Positions 27,792-37,624 of a stretch of 64,000 nt of DNA are shown here, in pieces. Where the stretch lies: the NCBI GenBank assembly GCA_019217005.1, contig JAHBNG010000008.1:149608-213607 (forward strand), read 5' to 3'. The DNA comes from Chloroflexi bacterium TSY (lineage in GTDB: Bacteria; Chloroflexota; Anaerolineae; Caldilineales; Caldilineaceae). The notes beneath the pieces were generated by a model. The model saw only the letters and a list, made by a program, of their open reading frames with translations, was not told the DNA's origin and did no database searches. Every line of letters begins with the position of its first letter. Position 1 is the stretch's first letter. Made by a program: the position numbers and the translations under genes.

Positions 27792-29261
27792 CTAAAACAC
27801 TATTTGATGGGTGACCGCACTACTACCCTTCGGTCCACTGCCAAGCCAGCCGGCAATGATGGCGGAAAAGAGACCCGCTCGTCCGCCAACGTGGACAATG
27901 TGCAATCCACTGGGGCGAAATTTGGTGACAGTTGTTCTGCCTTGCTTTGTTTGAGGCCCTGGTGAGTTTTCAGTCGAATCTCCCACCTCATTGGTACGTT
28001 TCTTAAAACGAGTCGACATTTCGTCCGCTGGAAAGGTAAGAAGCTCGGTTAATTCCTGTCGTAGCCGATCTTTAGACCAGCCTGCCTCGCGAAAGATCCG
28101 TCCATGCTCCGGCGAAATGGCCAGAATTGCGTCGGAGGCCATCACCACGTTGGCATGTCCAACGGTGCGCAAACTCGCAGCCAATGATTGCGCCAAGGAC
28201 TCTGGCGTTCGTGAATTTTGATCTGAGATGCCCTGCACGCCATCACCAGCAAAGAGTGTGACAGTGGAAGTTCCCTCTGCAAACCCTCGTTCAACCGAGA
28301 GAGACTCCCAAGGTGATTCTTCTTCATTTTCGGCAAAGCAGAAGGTATATTTACCCGGATTGCCCATACAAGAGCGGTCGATCCGGCCTGGCTTACCACC
28401 GCCGACATTACGAATTACTAACTGCAGCGCCCGTCCAATCGTGGCATTGGCGCGATTGCCTTGCCCAAATGCATTGACACCTGAATTCATGCCAATGGCT
28501 TTGGTCACTGGCCCATTGACGATCACAACTGGTCCCGAAAACCAGGTCGTTGCCAACACCCCGTGCATGCAGAATGCATCAATACATGCTGCCTCTACTG
28601 CTGCCAACACAACCGGTAGATATTCCGGTTTGCAGCCAGCCATAACGGCATTGATCGCTACTTTCTCGACGCTACAGGCTACTTGGTTTGGTGGGATCAC
28701 GCCAACAATTTCATCCGGCTGACGGCTGGTTCCTTGCAGCATACGCAAGACTCGCTCTGGCGTTGGTGGTACAACGGGAAGACCATCGCTCCAGTCACGG
28801 TCAAAGCAAGCTTCAATTTCATCCTCGAGGGAGGCCAAATCGATCTGACGAGCCTGGATGCCAGTTTGTCCAAATTTTGTCACAAGTCGTTCGGCGATTC
28901 CGGGTTCGACACTCTTCGAACCACAGCCCGGTTTCTGCTCTGGCAATTCTGCACCCAACCCGGCCAAGCCCGTCATGGCACGCCACTCGGTTCTATTCCA
29001 GCCGATGGTCCGCGCAACTTCTTCACCGTTCTGAACTTGAATTAAGGTTGGCACTATCTCGATGTCAAGCTGAAAAGAATTCTCCAGTTCCTGATCATAG
29101 AGAACATCGGGAACACCAGCAGGAAAGGCTGGATCGTCTTGCGTATAAATTGTCAGTTTATTGCTCGCTCGTGCGATTTCCACCATCGCTGGTTCAATAA
29201 GCACGCAGGTTGGACAATCTCGTTTACAGACAATGACAAAACCGTCATCTATTGGGAGCAT
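27792..29261 (-). CDS. Thioredoxin-like domain fused to an uncharacterised DRDWSDGLP domain
   Basis: This 489-residue protein begins with a thioredoxin-like domain (about 1-100) with the redox pair in CKRDCPTC, followed by FQLDIEIVPTLIQVQNGEEV with the cis-Pro. A much larger second domain (about 155-400) begins at ACFDRDWSDGLPVVPPTPER and carries CKPEYLPVVLAAVEA, GPVVIVNGP and RANATIGRALQLVIRN. I know this second region only from uncharacterised bacterial proteins and give no function. It contains several conserved Cys (for example RSCMGNPGKYTFC). The gene is 40 bp upstream of the four-carbon acid sugar kinase gene and probably co-transcribed. Confidence 0.7.
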   Translation of the reverse strand: MLPIDDGFVIVCKRDCPTCVLIEPAMVEIARASNKLTIYTQDDPAFPAGVPDVLYDQELENSFQLDIEIVPTLIQVQNGEEVARTIGWNRTEWRAMTGLAGLGAELPEQKPGCGSKSVEPGIAERLVTKFGQTGIQARQIDLASLEDEIEACFDRDWSDGLPVVPPTPERVLRMLQGTSRQPDEIVGVIPPNQVACSVEKVAINAVMAGCKPEYLPVVLAAVEAACIDAFCMHGVLATTWFSGPVVIVNGPVTKAIGMNSGVNAFGQGNRANATIGRALQLVIRNVGGGKPGRIDRSCMGNPGKYTFCFAENEEESPWESLSVERGFAEGTSTVTLFAGDGVQGISDQNSRTPESLAQSLAASLRTVGHANVVMASDAILAISPEHGRIFREAGWSKDRLRQELTELLTFPADEMSTRFKKRTNEVGDSTENSPGPQTKQGRTTVTKFRPSGLHIVHVGGRAGLFSAIIAGWLGSGPKGSSAVTHQIVF

Positions 29262-29310
29262 AGGGTCTGTCTTTCTTTTTGCTCAGTGATAGCGTTCATT
29301 TTTCTATACT

Positions 29311-29525
29311 CAGTAGATCCAAATTTGGCGTTTTTGGCGATTTTCAGTCGAGATTGCAGGGATTTTGGAGTCATTTATTCAGATTTCGGTTACAGAAAAC
29401 AACCTATTTCATATCTGAAAATCGCCCAAATCTAACGCAAAAACTAGATATCGACCGGCAAATTTGTATTTATGTCAACTGTTTAGCCAGAATTCTCTCT
29501 CAAAACCTGAAATTTGGATCTACTG
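29311..29525. repeat. MITE-B copy 2 (215 bp), intergenic
   Basis: It has the same 16-bp CAGTAGATCCAAATTT ends. ATACT is duplicated at 29306-29310 and 29526-29530. It lies upstream of the thioredoxin-fusion gene and beyond the end of the FG-GAP gene, so it damages no gene but may affect the promoter of the gene starting at 29261. Confidence 0.95.
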
Positions 29526-29656
29526 ATACTAGATTGTGATGAAAACTATCGCTTTACCAAATAAAGCAAAATCATGTTTTCATACAGAGATCGGTTTGGG
29601 AGGGATTATAAAATAGTAACATAACGTAGACTCTCAAGGAAAAAGAAAGCACCCTC

Positions 29657-31375
29657 TCATTCAATTGCCTGACCAAAGTGATCCCCTGACTCAGCTGACC
29701 CATCAATTCCAGACGTATTTTGATCCCAACGTTGATCATCTCGACTCGATAACCCGCTGGCGGTTCCATACAGAATATTGACCGCACCGGCATCTGGGAT
29801 ATCCTCGATATCTTCAAAGGGAACGCCAATTGCCAGATCGACATAACAACCATCCTGATTGTAGTCACCTGTTGTCAAAGCACGGCCGAACTGATCCCCT
29901 GACTCGGCTGAACCTGCCACCCCAGAGGAACTCTGATCCCATCTCTGTTCATTATTGGCTGAGAGACCAACTGGCGAGCCATACAATATGTTGACGGCGC
30001 CAGCGTTTGAGGCTCCATTGACATCTTCCTCCGGCACACCAATGGCCAGCTCATCATACCCATCGCCATTGAAATCCCCTGCAGCCAAAGCTCGTCCAAA
30101 CTGATCTCCCGATTCCGCAGACCCAGAGATCCCCGAACTGTCCTGGTGCCATTTCTGACTCCCCACAACTGTCAAACCGAACGGAGAGCCATAGAGAACC
30201 GTCACTGCCCCAGCATTGTTTTCATCCTCTATATCTTCTTCCGCGATACCAATTGCAAGATCCGCGAGTCCATCACCATTGAAATCCCCGGCAACCAAAG
30301 CCTTGCCGAATTTGTCATCATGCTCCCCAGATCCTTCGATGCCAGGACTATCTTGATGCCAAAGCTGATTTCCATTGGCGTTCAGTCCAGCTGGCGAACC
30401 ATAGAGTACGTGAACAGCTCCAGCATTTGTTGCCCCAATGTTTTCCTCAGGCACTCCGACTGCCAAGTCGGCATATCCGTCTCGATTGAAATCACCCGCC
30501 GCCAGCGATTGACCAAAACGATCCTTATTTTCGACCACATCAAAAATCGCAAAGCTGTTTTGGTGCCAAAACTGGTTGCCAGAGGCAGTAAGTCCCGTCG
30601 ACGTCCCATAGAGTACATTCACAGCGCCTGCATCAGATTCGCCATCGATATTTTCTTCTGGTGCGCCAATGGCCAAATCGGCATACCGATCACCATTGAA
30701 GTCTGCTGCGATTAGGGTGCGTCCAAACTGATCATCATCGCTGGCATCATCGGCAATGCCCGAACTATCTTGACTCCAGCGCTGATCATCATCGTCGTCT
30801 AATCCTTCTGTGGACCCATATAAAATATTCACGGCTCCAGCATCTGAATCATCGCCCAGGTTTTCATAAGGAGCGCCAATGGCCAAATCGGTGAAACCAT
30901 CATCATTAAAATCACCTGCAGCTACTGCCCGGCCAAATTGATCATCCCGTTCAACTGAGCCAGAGATTCCTGGTGTGTCCTGATCCCAACGCTGATCATC
31001 ATCCTCGTCTATGCCACCCGACGAGCCAAACAGAACAATAACAGCGCCTGCATCGGGGATATCACGAACGTCTTCCTCCGGTATGCCGATTGCTAGATCG
31101 CTATATCCATCTCCATCAAAATCGGCAAATGGTGGAATGGGTATGATGACCTGATAGGAAAAGAACGGAAAAAAGATGACGTGTGAATTGCTCTCGTCGT
31201 TGGCATTTGCTACTGAACCGAAATAGAAAAATCCAACGAGAACAGATGCTACGAGAACAGATGCTTTCTGGATCGATCGAACTTGGCCCCGCCAGAACCC
31301 AAATGGGATCCATGAAGGCCGCGGATGAACACGAAGATTTGTTTTGTCTTGGGAATGCAGAGAATGAATATTCAT
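29657..31375 (-). CDS. Secreted FG-GAP repeat (integrin-alpha-like beta-propeller) protein
   Basis: This 572-residue protein has an N-terminal hydrophobic export segment (SVLVASVLVGFFYFGSVANA, about 40-59). About seven or eight repeats of 55-65 residues follow, each with the calcium-binding core of the type FDGDGYSDLAIGIPEE and a GAVNILYGS strand. Such repeats form a seven-bladed propeller at the cell surface and bind Ca2+. The last repeat ends abruptly at SAESGDHFGQAIE, which fits a final blade closed by the N-terminus or a slight C-terminal truncation. The repeats are highly similar to each other, suggesting recent internal duplication. Role in adhesion or matrix binding is inference. Confidence 0.9.
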   Translation of the reverse strand: MNIHSLHSQDKTNLRVHPRPSWIPFGFWRGQVRSIQKASVLVASVLVGFFYFGSVANANDESNSHVIFFPFFSYQVIIPIPPFADFDGDGYSDLAIGIPEEDVRDIPDAGAVIVLFGSSGGIDEDDDQRWDQDTPGISGSVERDDQFGRAVAAGDFNDDGFTDLAIGAPYENLGDDSDAGAVNILYGSTEGLDDDDDQRWSQDSSGIADDASDDDQFGRTLIAADFNGDRYADLAIGAPEENIDGESDAGAVNVLYGTSTGLTASGNQFWHQNSFAIFDVVENKDRFGQSLAAGDFNRDGYADLAVGVPEENIGATNAGAVHVLYGSPAGLNANGNQLWHQDSPGIEGSGEHDDKFGKALVAGDFNGDGLADLAIGIAEEDIEDENNAGAVTVLYGSPFGLTVVGSQKWHQDSSGISGSAESGDQFGRALAAGDFNGDGYDELAIGVPEEDVNGASNAGAVNILYGSPVGLSANNEQRWDQSSSGVAGSAESGDQFGRALTTGDYNQDGCYVDLAIGVPFEDIEDIPDAGAVNILYGTASGLSSRDDQRWDQNTSGIDGSAESGDHFGQAIE

Positions 31376-31562
31376 TATTGGTGTATGGTCTCTCAGAAGA
31401 ACTCACTTCCCTTTCCAGCCCCTCTTTGTAGGGAAAGTATCATCACTACTCTATACCTACCGGTTTGTCTTAGCATTTGTATTTTGACACATCCTCAATA
31501 GTACTTTCGACCTATTTCATCCTCAATCTGACTATAATAAACTTATATCGAGTTTATCAGGT

Positions 31563-31632
31563 GGTATCCCAAATTGTGTGTAAATTCGCTTTCTCTCCGA
31601 GGGACCAAGTAGCTTTTGCACAATTTAGGGTA
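31563..31632. repeat. Palindromic unit, ACACAATTT type, copy 2
   Basis: The unit begins GGTATCCCAAATTGTGTG and ends TGCACAATTTAGGGTAT, with CTCTCCGAGGGA in the middle. It is the reverse-complement relative of the unit at 35639-35708. It lies in the 315-bp divergent gap between the FG-GAP gene and the lipoprotein gene, about 60 bp before the ATG at 31691. The rest of the gap shows nothing else recognised. Confidence 0.65.
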
Positions 31633-31922
31633 TATCTCCATTTATGAAAGTCATACACATTTCTTATTGATCATTTTGTGGAGGCAAGATATGAGACAAA
31701 TGTTGAAATTATTGGTTATTACACTTGTTGCAATGGGCTTAGCGGCCTGCGGCGGCTCAAGTGAACCCGATCCTGATTTAATTGCTCTTGCTGTACAAGC
31801 AACCGTGGATGCAATGCCAACACCTGAGCCACAGATCGTTGAAGTAGAAGTGACGCGGATTGTGGAAGTTGTCGTCATGCCTGAACCTACCGCATCTGCC
31901 AATGCCGAAACTGTATCTACAG

Positions 31923-33682
31923 CAGTTACAGCAAAAGTCGGGTACAGAAATATTATGACAAGTAAATGATTGCGACCAAAAAGAGATAAATTGAAGACCT
32001 CCGGAAGAAAAGGCTAGAATAGGAGAGGCCAAGGAGGTCCGGAAAAATGCGCAAAAAGAAGGAGAAGCAGGTAGAGAAACGATACTACCGACCAACAAAG
32101 AAGCGCTGTCCGAACTGCAAAAGCAAACTGAAAAGAAGCTATAAATTATGGCATAAGTATCTGGAAACACTGGAGGGCAGATATTATGTGGTAAGTCATG
32201 GATATCGGTGTCAAAATGAGAACTGCTTGCAGCAAGAAGTGGTCTATCGTTCCCAAGAAGCAGAAGAGTTGGGTGTACCCGAATGCGGTTATGGGTTAGA
32301 TGTAATCGTCGAAATAGGATACCAACGATTTTGGCATCAACGAAGAGTGGCCGAAATCCATAAAGGACTAAAAGAGCGGATAACGATATCTGAAAGACAA
32401 GTGCTGAACTTAATCGGTACATTTTTAGCCTTGTTGCGAGCTGGACAGCCAGCGAAGGTAGTAAACCAGCAGAAAAAATGGAAAAGGTTGGGCGGACTAA
32501 TCCTCTCCATAGATGGGATGCAACCAGAGAAAGGAAGTCCAGCGCTCTATGTGGTTCGAGAAGTCCAGTTAGACATCACTTTGATGGCAGAAGTGTTGGA
32601 ATCAGGGACTCACAAGACTCTGGTTTCAGCACTGTTGGAACCGATAAACGAATGGGAAATCCCTATCAAGGGCATCATCAGTGACGCCCAGGAAAACATC
32701 CAACTTGCTGTTGCTCAAGTGTGGCCGAATTGCCCCCATCAGACTTGTCAGTTCCATTGCATTAAAGAAGCTGGGCGACTCACTTATGCGCTTGACCGTA
32801 CAATGAAAACTCAACTCAAAAAGAAGCTGCGTGGCTTTTTGAATCGGGTCTACAAAACAGTTCGAGAATTGGCGGAAACCGATCCCTACAAAGCAGTTCT
32901 TTTGCAATATACTCGCTATCTGCGGTTCACTTTATTGACAAGAGGATTGGCTCCTTTTGAATTAGGTGGCTTACAGATGGTTCAACAATTAATCACGATT
33001 GAAGCATCATTATTACGGGCTCAGGAAAAAGGGGGCATCCGTTACTGACCCGCTTAATCAAGATTGCTGGTTTTCATCGTTTTTGCACTGTTCAAGCCAA
33101 CCGCTTACGACGGCAACTTGGGTGGTTGGTGGCACTCCAACGGCTTTTGTCGCCTGACTCTCAAGCTGACGACCAGGTACAGGTCACTGCTCATTCCGTT
33201 GCATCAGCTGTTGATCAATATTTAGTCGCACTGACACAGGATACGACTCTCGATGACGCAGATCGCTCGATTGTTCAGCATATCAACACAACATTTCGCA
33301 ACCGTTGGTGGGGGCTCTTTGTCTGCTACGATGTCTCGGGTCTTCCTTCCACTAACAATGCCCTGGAGGGCTTCTTTGGCCGCTTGAAAACCAATCAACG
33401 ACTTATCACTGGACGCAAAAGTGTTAATAACTTCGTCCTTCGCTATGGCTCTTCCGGCTGCGATCCGTTGACCGGTCCGCTTATTTATTTGAACGGCAAC
33501 GTTTACATTCGATCCTGGCTGAACGCAAAGATTATTTTCGCTTTTGCCATCACCTTGATTCAGTCGTTTCTGAACTTGAAATCGCTTGGGAGTCTGCTCT
33601 TCTTTCAAATACAAATCGTCATGATTCTGACTCCCCTTCTAACTCAACATAATAAATTTGTACCCGACTTTTGCTGTAACTG
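31923..33682 (+). mobile_element. 1760-bp IS with long inverted repeats and 8-bp target duplication
   Basis: The ends CAGTTACAGCAAAAGTCGGG and its exact complement are perfect over 20 bp and continue with small differences. ATCTACAG is duplicated at 31915-31922 and 33683-33690. The transposase reads on the plus strand, with its stop codon completed by the first base of the right target duplication. The 8-bp duplication fits several families; I do not assign one. Confidence 0.93.
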
Positions 33683-33683
33683 A
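32047..33683 (+). pseudogene. DDE transposase, two frames (frameshift at AAAAAGGGGG)
   Basis: Frame 32047-33048 has an N-terminal zinc ribbon (CPNCKSKLKRSY then CQNENC) and a DDE-like core with ILSIDGMQPEKGSPALYVVR, IKGIISDAQENIQLAV and HQTCQFHCIKEAGRLTYALD, similar in style to MULE/IS256-type enzymes. The rest of the enzyme is in the -1 frame (through about 33683; PSTNNALEGFFGRLKTNQR). The switch is at GAAAAAGGGGGC (33024-33036). This may be a programmed -1 slip, a mutation or a sequencing error. Confidence 0.75.
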
Positions 33684-34585
33684 TCTACAGACGGGCAGGA
33701 AACTACATCGAGTGAGGACAATGTCGCGCTAACCCATAGCTCAGACAAGAGCGGCGAAAGCGGTGCCGAAGAGAGTGATGAAGGCGGTACAGATTCAGAT
33801 TCCGCCTTGGATGAGGAAGAGTTCGTTCAGTTCGCTGGCACATGCCCCGCTCAATCTGCAAATCAATTTGTTCAAATTAGTATGGCCGGAGTTGATGCAG
33901 AACACCCTGACTCTGCTCACGGTGACTTCAAATTGGATCTACGCAACTATCAACAAACCGATGCTGTACTGGACTTTGTTGAATTGGGCGGAGTTGGCTC
34001 AGATCCACCGCAGTTAGCGGCTATTTTTGCGGATCGTCGACAGCCTGGATTTACATCCGTCCATCGCGTATTCAAATGGGATTGGGAGTGTGGTGACCAT
34101 GGCTGTGCCACAACCGAATTTACCGATAAGTTTGATGTATCGTTAGCTGGATTGGCCACCAACCCCGGTGAAACCATCAGCATTCCAAGCACGAATGCCG
34201 AGAGCTTCGATGGAGGGTTTATTGCCGCAGTTCTCTATGCCGAGCCAACACGTTTGACTGTGGCATACACTCGCGACGGCACGGTTGCGAACGGCTACTC
34301 AGCTCATCTAGAGAATTTCTGTGTCGATCCGAATCTTGTTGCACTTTATCGGCAGCTGAATGCGGCTGGACGAGGTGAACTTCCGGGGCTTAAGAGAGGC
34401 GAAATTGTCGGCTCTGCTTTCGAGCATGAAATCTTAGTCGCCATCCGCGACAAAGGCACCTTTATGGACCCGCGGTCACGTGGAGATTGGTGGCGATAGG
34501 ATTTTACGATTTTAGATTTGCGAAGAGGCTCAGAAGTTCGGCTAATGATCGGTCTTGGTGATGTCCGGCTACGAACTACCAGCCA

Positions 34586-34850
34586 CTAACTACCCTCCGG
34601 CACGAGCGCAATACAATCGACAGACAGGGCTGCACGTCCAAGATTGGATTGCGCTGTTGTGCGGGCCGGATATGGCTCGACGGCAAATTGTTCATAGACT
34701 TCATTCAGAACGGGAAAGTCGTCCATATCTTCCAGGAAAACAGTAACTTTGACGGCATATTCCCATGAAGTACCTGCTTCTTCCAAAAGGGTTGTAATAT
34801 TCTGAAAGACTTTTTGAGCCTGTTCACGAAACGGTCCTTGCCAGTCTCCA
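34586..34850 (-). pseudogene. C-terminal remnant of a RidA (YjgF) family gene
   Basis: The frame reads FREQAQKVFQNITTLLEEAG, KVTVFLEDMDDFPVLNEVY and ARTTAQSNLGRAALSVDCIA, the C-terminal two thirds of RidA enamine/imine deaminases. The N-terminal third is missing; an ATG at 34876 belongs to fused dehydrogenase sequence read out of frame. RidA normally hydrolyses reactive 2-aminoacrylate-type enamines. The remnant overlaps the tail of the dehydrogenase frame. Confidence 0.8.
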
Positions 34851-35616
34851 AAACAATACCAAGATCCTTGACCCATATATTGACGGCGCTAAGTGGCGTG
34901 TAATCGTCTTCCAAAACATGAGGCATTCGGTTTTGAAACATCCAAGAAGATCCGGCACTTGTGCTGATCACGTCGTAAATCTTATGCGGGTCAACGCCTG
35001 CTTTTGCGCCAAATGCCATCGCCTCCGCTGCTGTCACAATGTGAACGCCCGCCAGCAATTGGTTAATCATCTTCATGGTGGAGCCAAGCCCACATTCATC
35101 TCCCATGCGATGAACATCTGCGGCAATTGCATCGAGTATGACAGCAACTTTGTCGAAGACAGAGGGTTTCCCTGATGCCATAACGCTTAAGGTTCCATCG
35201 GCGGCGCGCAACGGTCCACCACTGACCGGCGCATCGAGCATATTCAGGCTATGGTCTTCCAGTCGCGTTGCTAACTCACTCGCATAGGCTGGTTTAACAG
35301 TGCTACAGAGCATCACGGTGCTATCGGGTTTAAGCACTGAAACAGCCCCACCGGACGAATCCGAACTCTTACCAAAAAGAACTGTTTCTACCTGCTCGGC
35401 ATTGACGACCATTAGGATAAAGACATCAACATTTGTTGCTGCTTCAACCACCGTCGTCGCGGCAAGTCCTCCCGCTGCTTGGAGCGTTTCGAGCGCACTA
35501 GGGCGTATATCGTAACCACAAACTGGTAGCCCAGCTTCCAAGAGGGAGCGCACCATCCCCATCCCCATTGCACCTAATCCAACAAAACCGATCATTGGTG
35601 ATACTGATTGTGACAT
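34705..35616 (-). pseudogene. 3-hydroxyisobutyrate/beta-hydroxyacid dehydrogenase, C-terminus lost by deletion fusion
   Basis: The N-terminal Rossmann domain is complete (IGFVGLGAMGMGMVRSLLEA), as are the substrate motif LDAPVSGGPLRAADGTLSVM and the catalytic Lys region GLGSTMKMINQLLAGVHIVTAAEA. The protein matches the family as far as NIWVKDLGIVLETGK (codons near 34845). From there the DNA is RidA sequence read in the wrong frame, giving a foreign tail of about 55 residues up to 34705. The last helices of the all-alpha domain (about 50 residues) are absent. The family oxidises 3-hydroxy acids with NAD(P). Activity is doubtful. Confidence 0.85.
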
Positions 35617-35638
35617 GATGCATCCTCTCTTTGATGAT

Positions 35639-35708
35639 ATACCATAAATTGTGTGATAGCTACTTTGTCTCTTAGAGGGAGATCAGATCTACACACAATT
35701 TGGAATAC
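35639..35708. repeat. Palindromic unit, ACACAATTT type, copy 3
   Basis: The unit runs from ATACCATAAATTGTGTGATA to ACACACAATTTGGAATAC and is close to the reverse complement of the unit at 31563-31632. It fills the 98-bp gap between the PucR stop and the dehydrogenase start, so it could be an intergenic terminator or regulator. Confidence 0.65.
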
Positions 35709-35714
35709 GCTCCT

Positions 35715-37532
35715 TTATTTCATGACTGGACGTAACTTCAGCGCTAGCTGTAACGAGAAACGTGCATCTGGATCATTGAGATCAAGCCTAGTAATAGATG
35801 CAATGCGTTCCAAGCGATAAGTGAGTGTATTGCGATGAATGTGTAGGCGAGAGGCTGTTTGGCTTAGGTTTCCGTGACATTCGAAGAATGCTTCGAGCGT
35901 TGAAACCAGCTCCGCGTTATGATCGACATCATGGTCGATCAGTTTGCCAAGTGTTTTTAGATAGAAACGCGAGGCTTCCATATTGCCACTGAGCGCCGTT
36001 AGAAGCTTGTAGAACTCAAGATCCCCAAAGTAGGTGATTGGGTTGCCTTTCCATTGACGCCCGATGCGCCAACTTTCGCGGGCTTGTTGCAGACTATTGA
36101 TCCATCGAGAAGGTTGGCTTTCTGGCCGCCCGATGCCAATCACAATCTCGGCCCCGATTGTGGTAGCGTGAATCTGTTCCGCAAATTCTTGTGCAATTGG
36201 CTTGAGTTCACGTCCGCTTTTGGGATTATCGATCGGCCAAAATAGTACAACTCCTTCATCTCGGAAGCTAAGCGGGGTCGCGATCGAATGTTCTTCCGTA
36301 AGACGTGTAAGTGGACGAGGCCAATCTGGAATGTGTGCTGCTTGCACGATCCATGCCACATGCGGACGTCTTAGTTCATATCCTAGAGACGCACCACGTT
36401 GAATCCATGCTTCTTCGTCTGAAATTTCAGATGTTAAAAGTTCATCCAAAAAAGCAGCACGCATCCGCTCCGCAGCCACATCGATGGCATTTTGTTTTGC
36501 CCATTCAAGCGCCGCTGCTGCTGTACATTGCCGTATCGCGATCTCTTCGACAGCCGAGATCTCATGTCCCGCATTGCCTTCCATTCGCAGAAGAAGACAG
36601 TAGCCTCGAACTGATTCGTTGCCCAAAATTGGTGAGACGAGTGCCTCGTGAACTGGAAAGGCAGTAAGCCCCGCTCCGTTTAGCTGAGAGGTCGAGCTGG
36701 ATGGAGATTGTTCATGGATCCCAATTTGCTGATTGTTTGCTGCACCCTCTTCGAATACAAGTGTTTCGAGACTGCTGTCCACTGATGTTAATACCTCAGA
36801 AGTTTTTGTTGGTTGTGTATCTGATGGCGTAATTGTGACAGGAGTCGACGAGATTGGCATAATCCCGATTGCCTCTGCAAGTTTGTCCCGTTGTTGCGTT
36901 GCTGCCCAACTTTGTAAGGCAGTGATATTTGGTAGGTTGGCGAGTAGACGTTCGTAAAGTGCTCCTTCCAGGAAATCGAGACCCACGGCAGCTGCTAAAT
37001 TTCCGTTTTCGCGTAGTAAAATAAATGGCTGTTGGGCAAATGCTTGGATCAAGTCGGCAATTTTTTCTAATCCACCTCCATCTAGGGCAACGTGGTTCAA
37101 TTGGTGCTGCAAGTCAGCAGAACGCTGTGCAATATAGCCAGCGCGATCCACGATCAGACGAATGACTCTGCGTTCGATCTGAACCAGCGGCTCGGAATCC
37201 GGTAACTGAAACAGGGCAATATTATCCGCTTTTGCGGCCCGGATTGCTGTATTGGTGACTGACCCCAATACGGCAATTGCCGATACGCGTGCGCTCTGTA
37301 GGCCACGAACAACCCGATCGAGCCGCATCTGGGGATCCAGCCGTCGCAAGTCTTCCATATCGATCAATGCAAACTCGTCCCCATCTAATTTGGGAAAGGC
37401 TGGTGGACTTGGACGCAAACTACAGGCCCAACTTACGCTACGATTCAGCCATTGTTCTCCAACAAGAAGTGTGGTTTCTGCTGGAAGTGCAAGCCGATAT
37501 ATATCTTCTATTGTTGCTGAGTTTCGATACAT
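35715..37532 (-). CDS. PucR family transcriptional regulator
   Basis: With the start at 37532 (MYRNSATIEDIYRLAL) the protein is about 605 residues. A longer frame to 37682 would begin inside a repeat unit and is unlikely. The N-terminal PucR-type domain spans about 5-125, and a GAF-like middle region contains a Ser/Gln-rich insert. The C-terminal PucR helix-turn-helix is clear: TLEAFFECHGNLSQTASRLH and IHRNTLTYRLERI (about 545-600). PucR proteins control purine or other nitrogen/acid catabolism, sensing a metabolite. The adjacent dehydrogenase/RidA remnants downstream may have been its targets. A P76 palindrome lies 17 bp upstream of the start and overlaps the promoter region. Confidence 0.88.
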   Translation of the reverse strand: MYRNSATIEDIYRLALPAETTLLVGEQWLNRSVSWACSLRPSPPAFPKLDGDEFALIDMEDLRRLDPQMRLDRVVRGLQSARVSAIAVLGSVTNTAIRAAKADNIALFQLPDSEPLVQIERRVIRLIVDRAGYIAQRSADLQHQLNHVALDGGGLEKIADLIQAFAQQPFILLRENGNLAAAVGLDFLEGALYERLLANLPNITALQSWAATQQRDKLAEAIGIMPISSTPVTITPSDTQPTKTSEVLTSVDSSLETLVFEEGAANNQQIGIHEQSPSSSTSQLNGAGLTAFPVHEALVSPILGNESVRGYCLLLRMEGNAGHEISAVEEIAIRQCTAAAALEWAKQNAIDVAAERMRAAFLDELLTSEISDEEAWIQRGASLGYELRRPHVAWIVQAAHIPDWPRPLTRLTEEHSIATPLSFRDEGVVLFWPIDNPKSGRELKPIAQEFAEQIHATTIGAEIVIGIGRPESQPSRWINSLQQARESWRIGRQWKGNPITYFGDLEFYKLLTALSGNMEASRFYLKTLGKLIDHDVDHNAELVSTLEAFFECHGNLSQTASRLHIHRNTLTYRLERIASITRLDLNDPDARFSLQLALKLRPVMK

Positions 37533-37548
37533 GATGGCCGTGCTCAGT

Positions 37549-37624
37549 CTATACTTTGCAGCCGCACAACAGAACATTATTGACCCAAACAAAAATGTTA
37601 CGATACGGTGCTGCTCTGTATATA
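37549..37624. repeat. P76 palindromic unit, diverged copy, at the PucR promoter
   Basis: It has the same length and order of blocks as the copies at 26227 and 54766: TATACTTTGCAGCCGCAC, AACATT, AAAATGTTA and GGTGCTGCTCTGTATA. Many single-base differences preserve pairing of the arms. It lies immediately upstream of the PucR start codon. Confidence 0.6.

Larger units (their letters stand above)
31691..34499 (+). pseudogene. Lipoprotein gene split by a 1760-bp IS
   Basis: The 5' part (31691-31922) encodes a lipoprotein signal (LVITLVAMGLAAC) and a segment with VEVEVTRIVEVVV repeats, typical of Chloroflexota extracytoplasmic proteins. The 3' part (33691-34499) encodes an acidic linker and then a domain beginning EEEFVQFAGTCPAQSANQFV. 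Removing 31923-33682 plus one ATCTACAG copy restores the frame (ACA GAC GGG CAG GAA). The 3' domain, about 230 residues with Cys pairs and DRRQPGFTSVHRVFKWDWEC, is not recognised. The gene cannot make its full product now. Confidence 0.9.
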
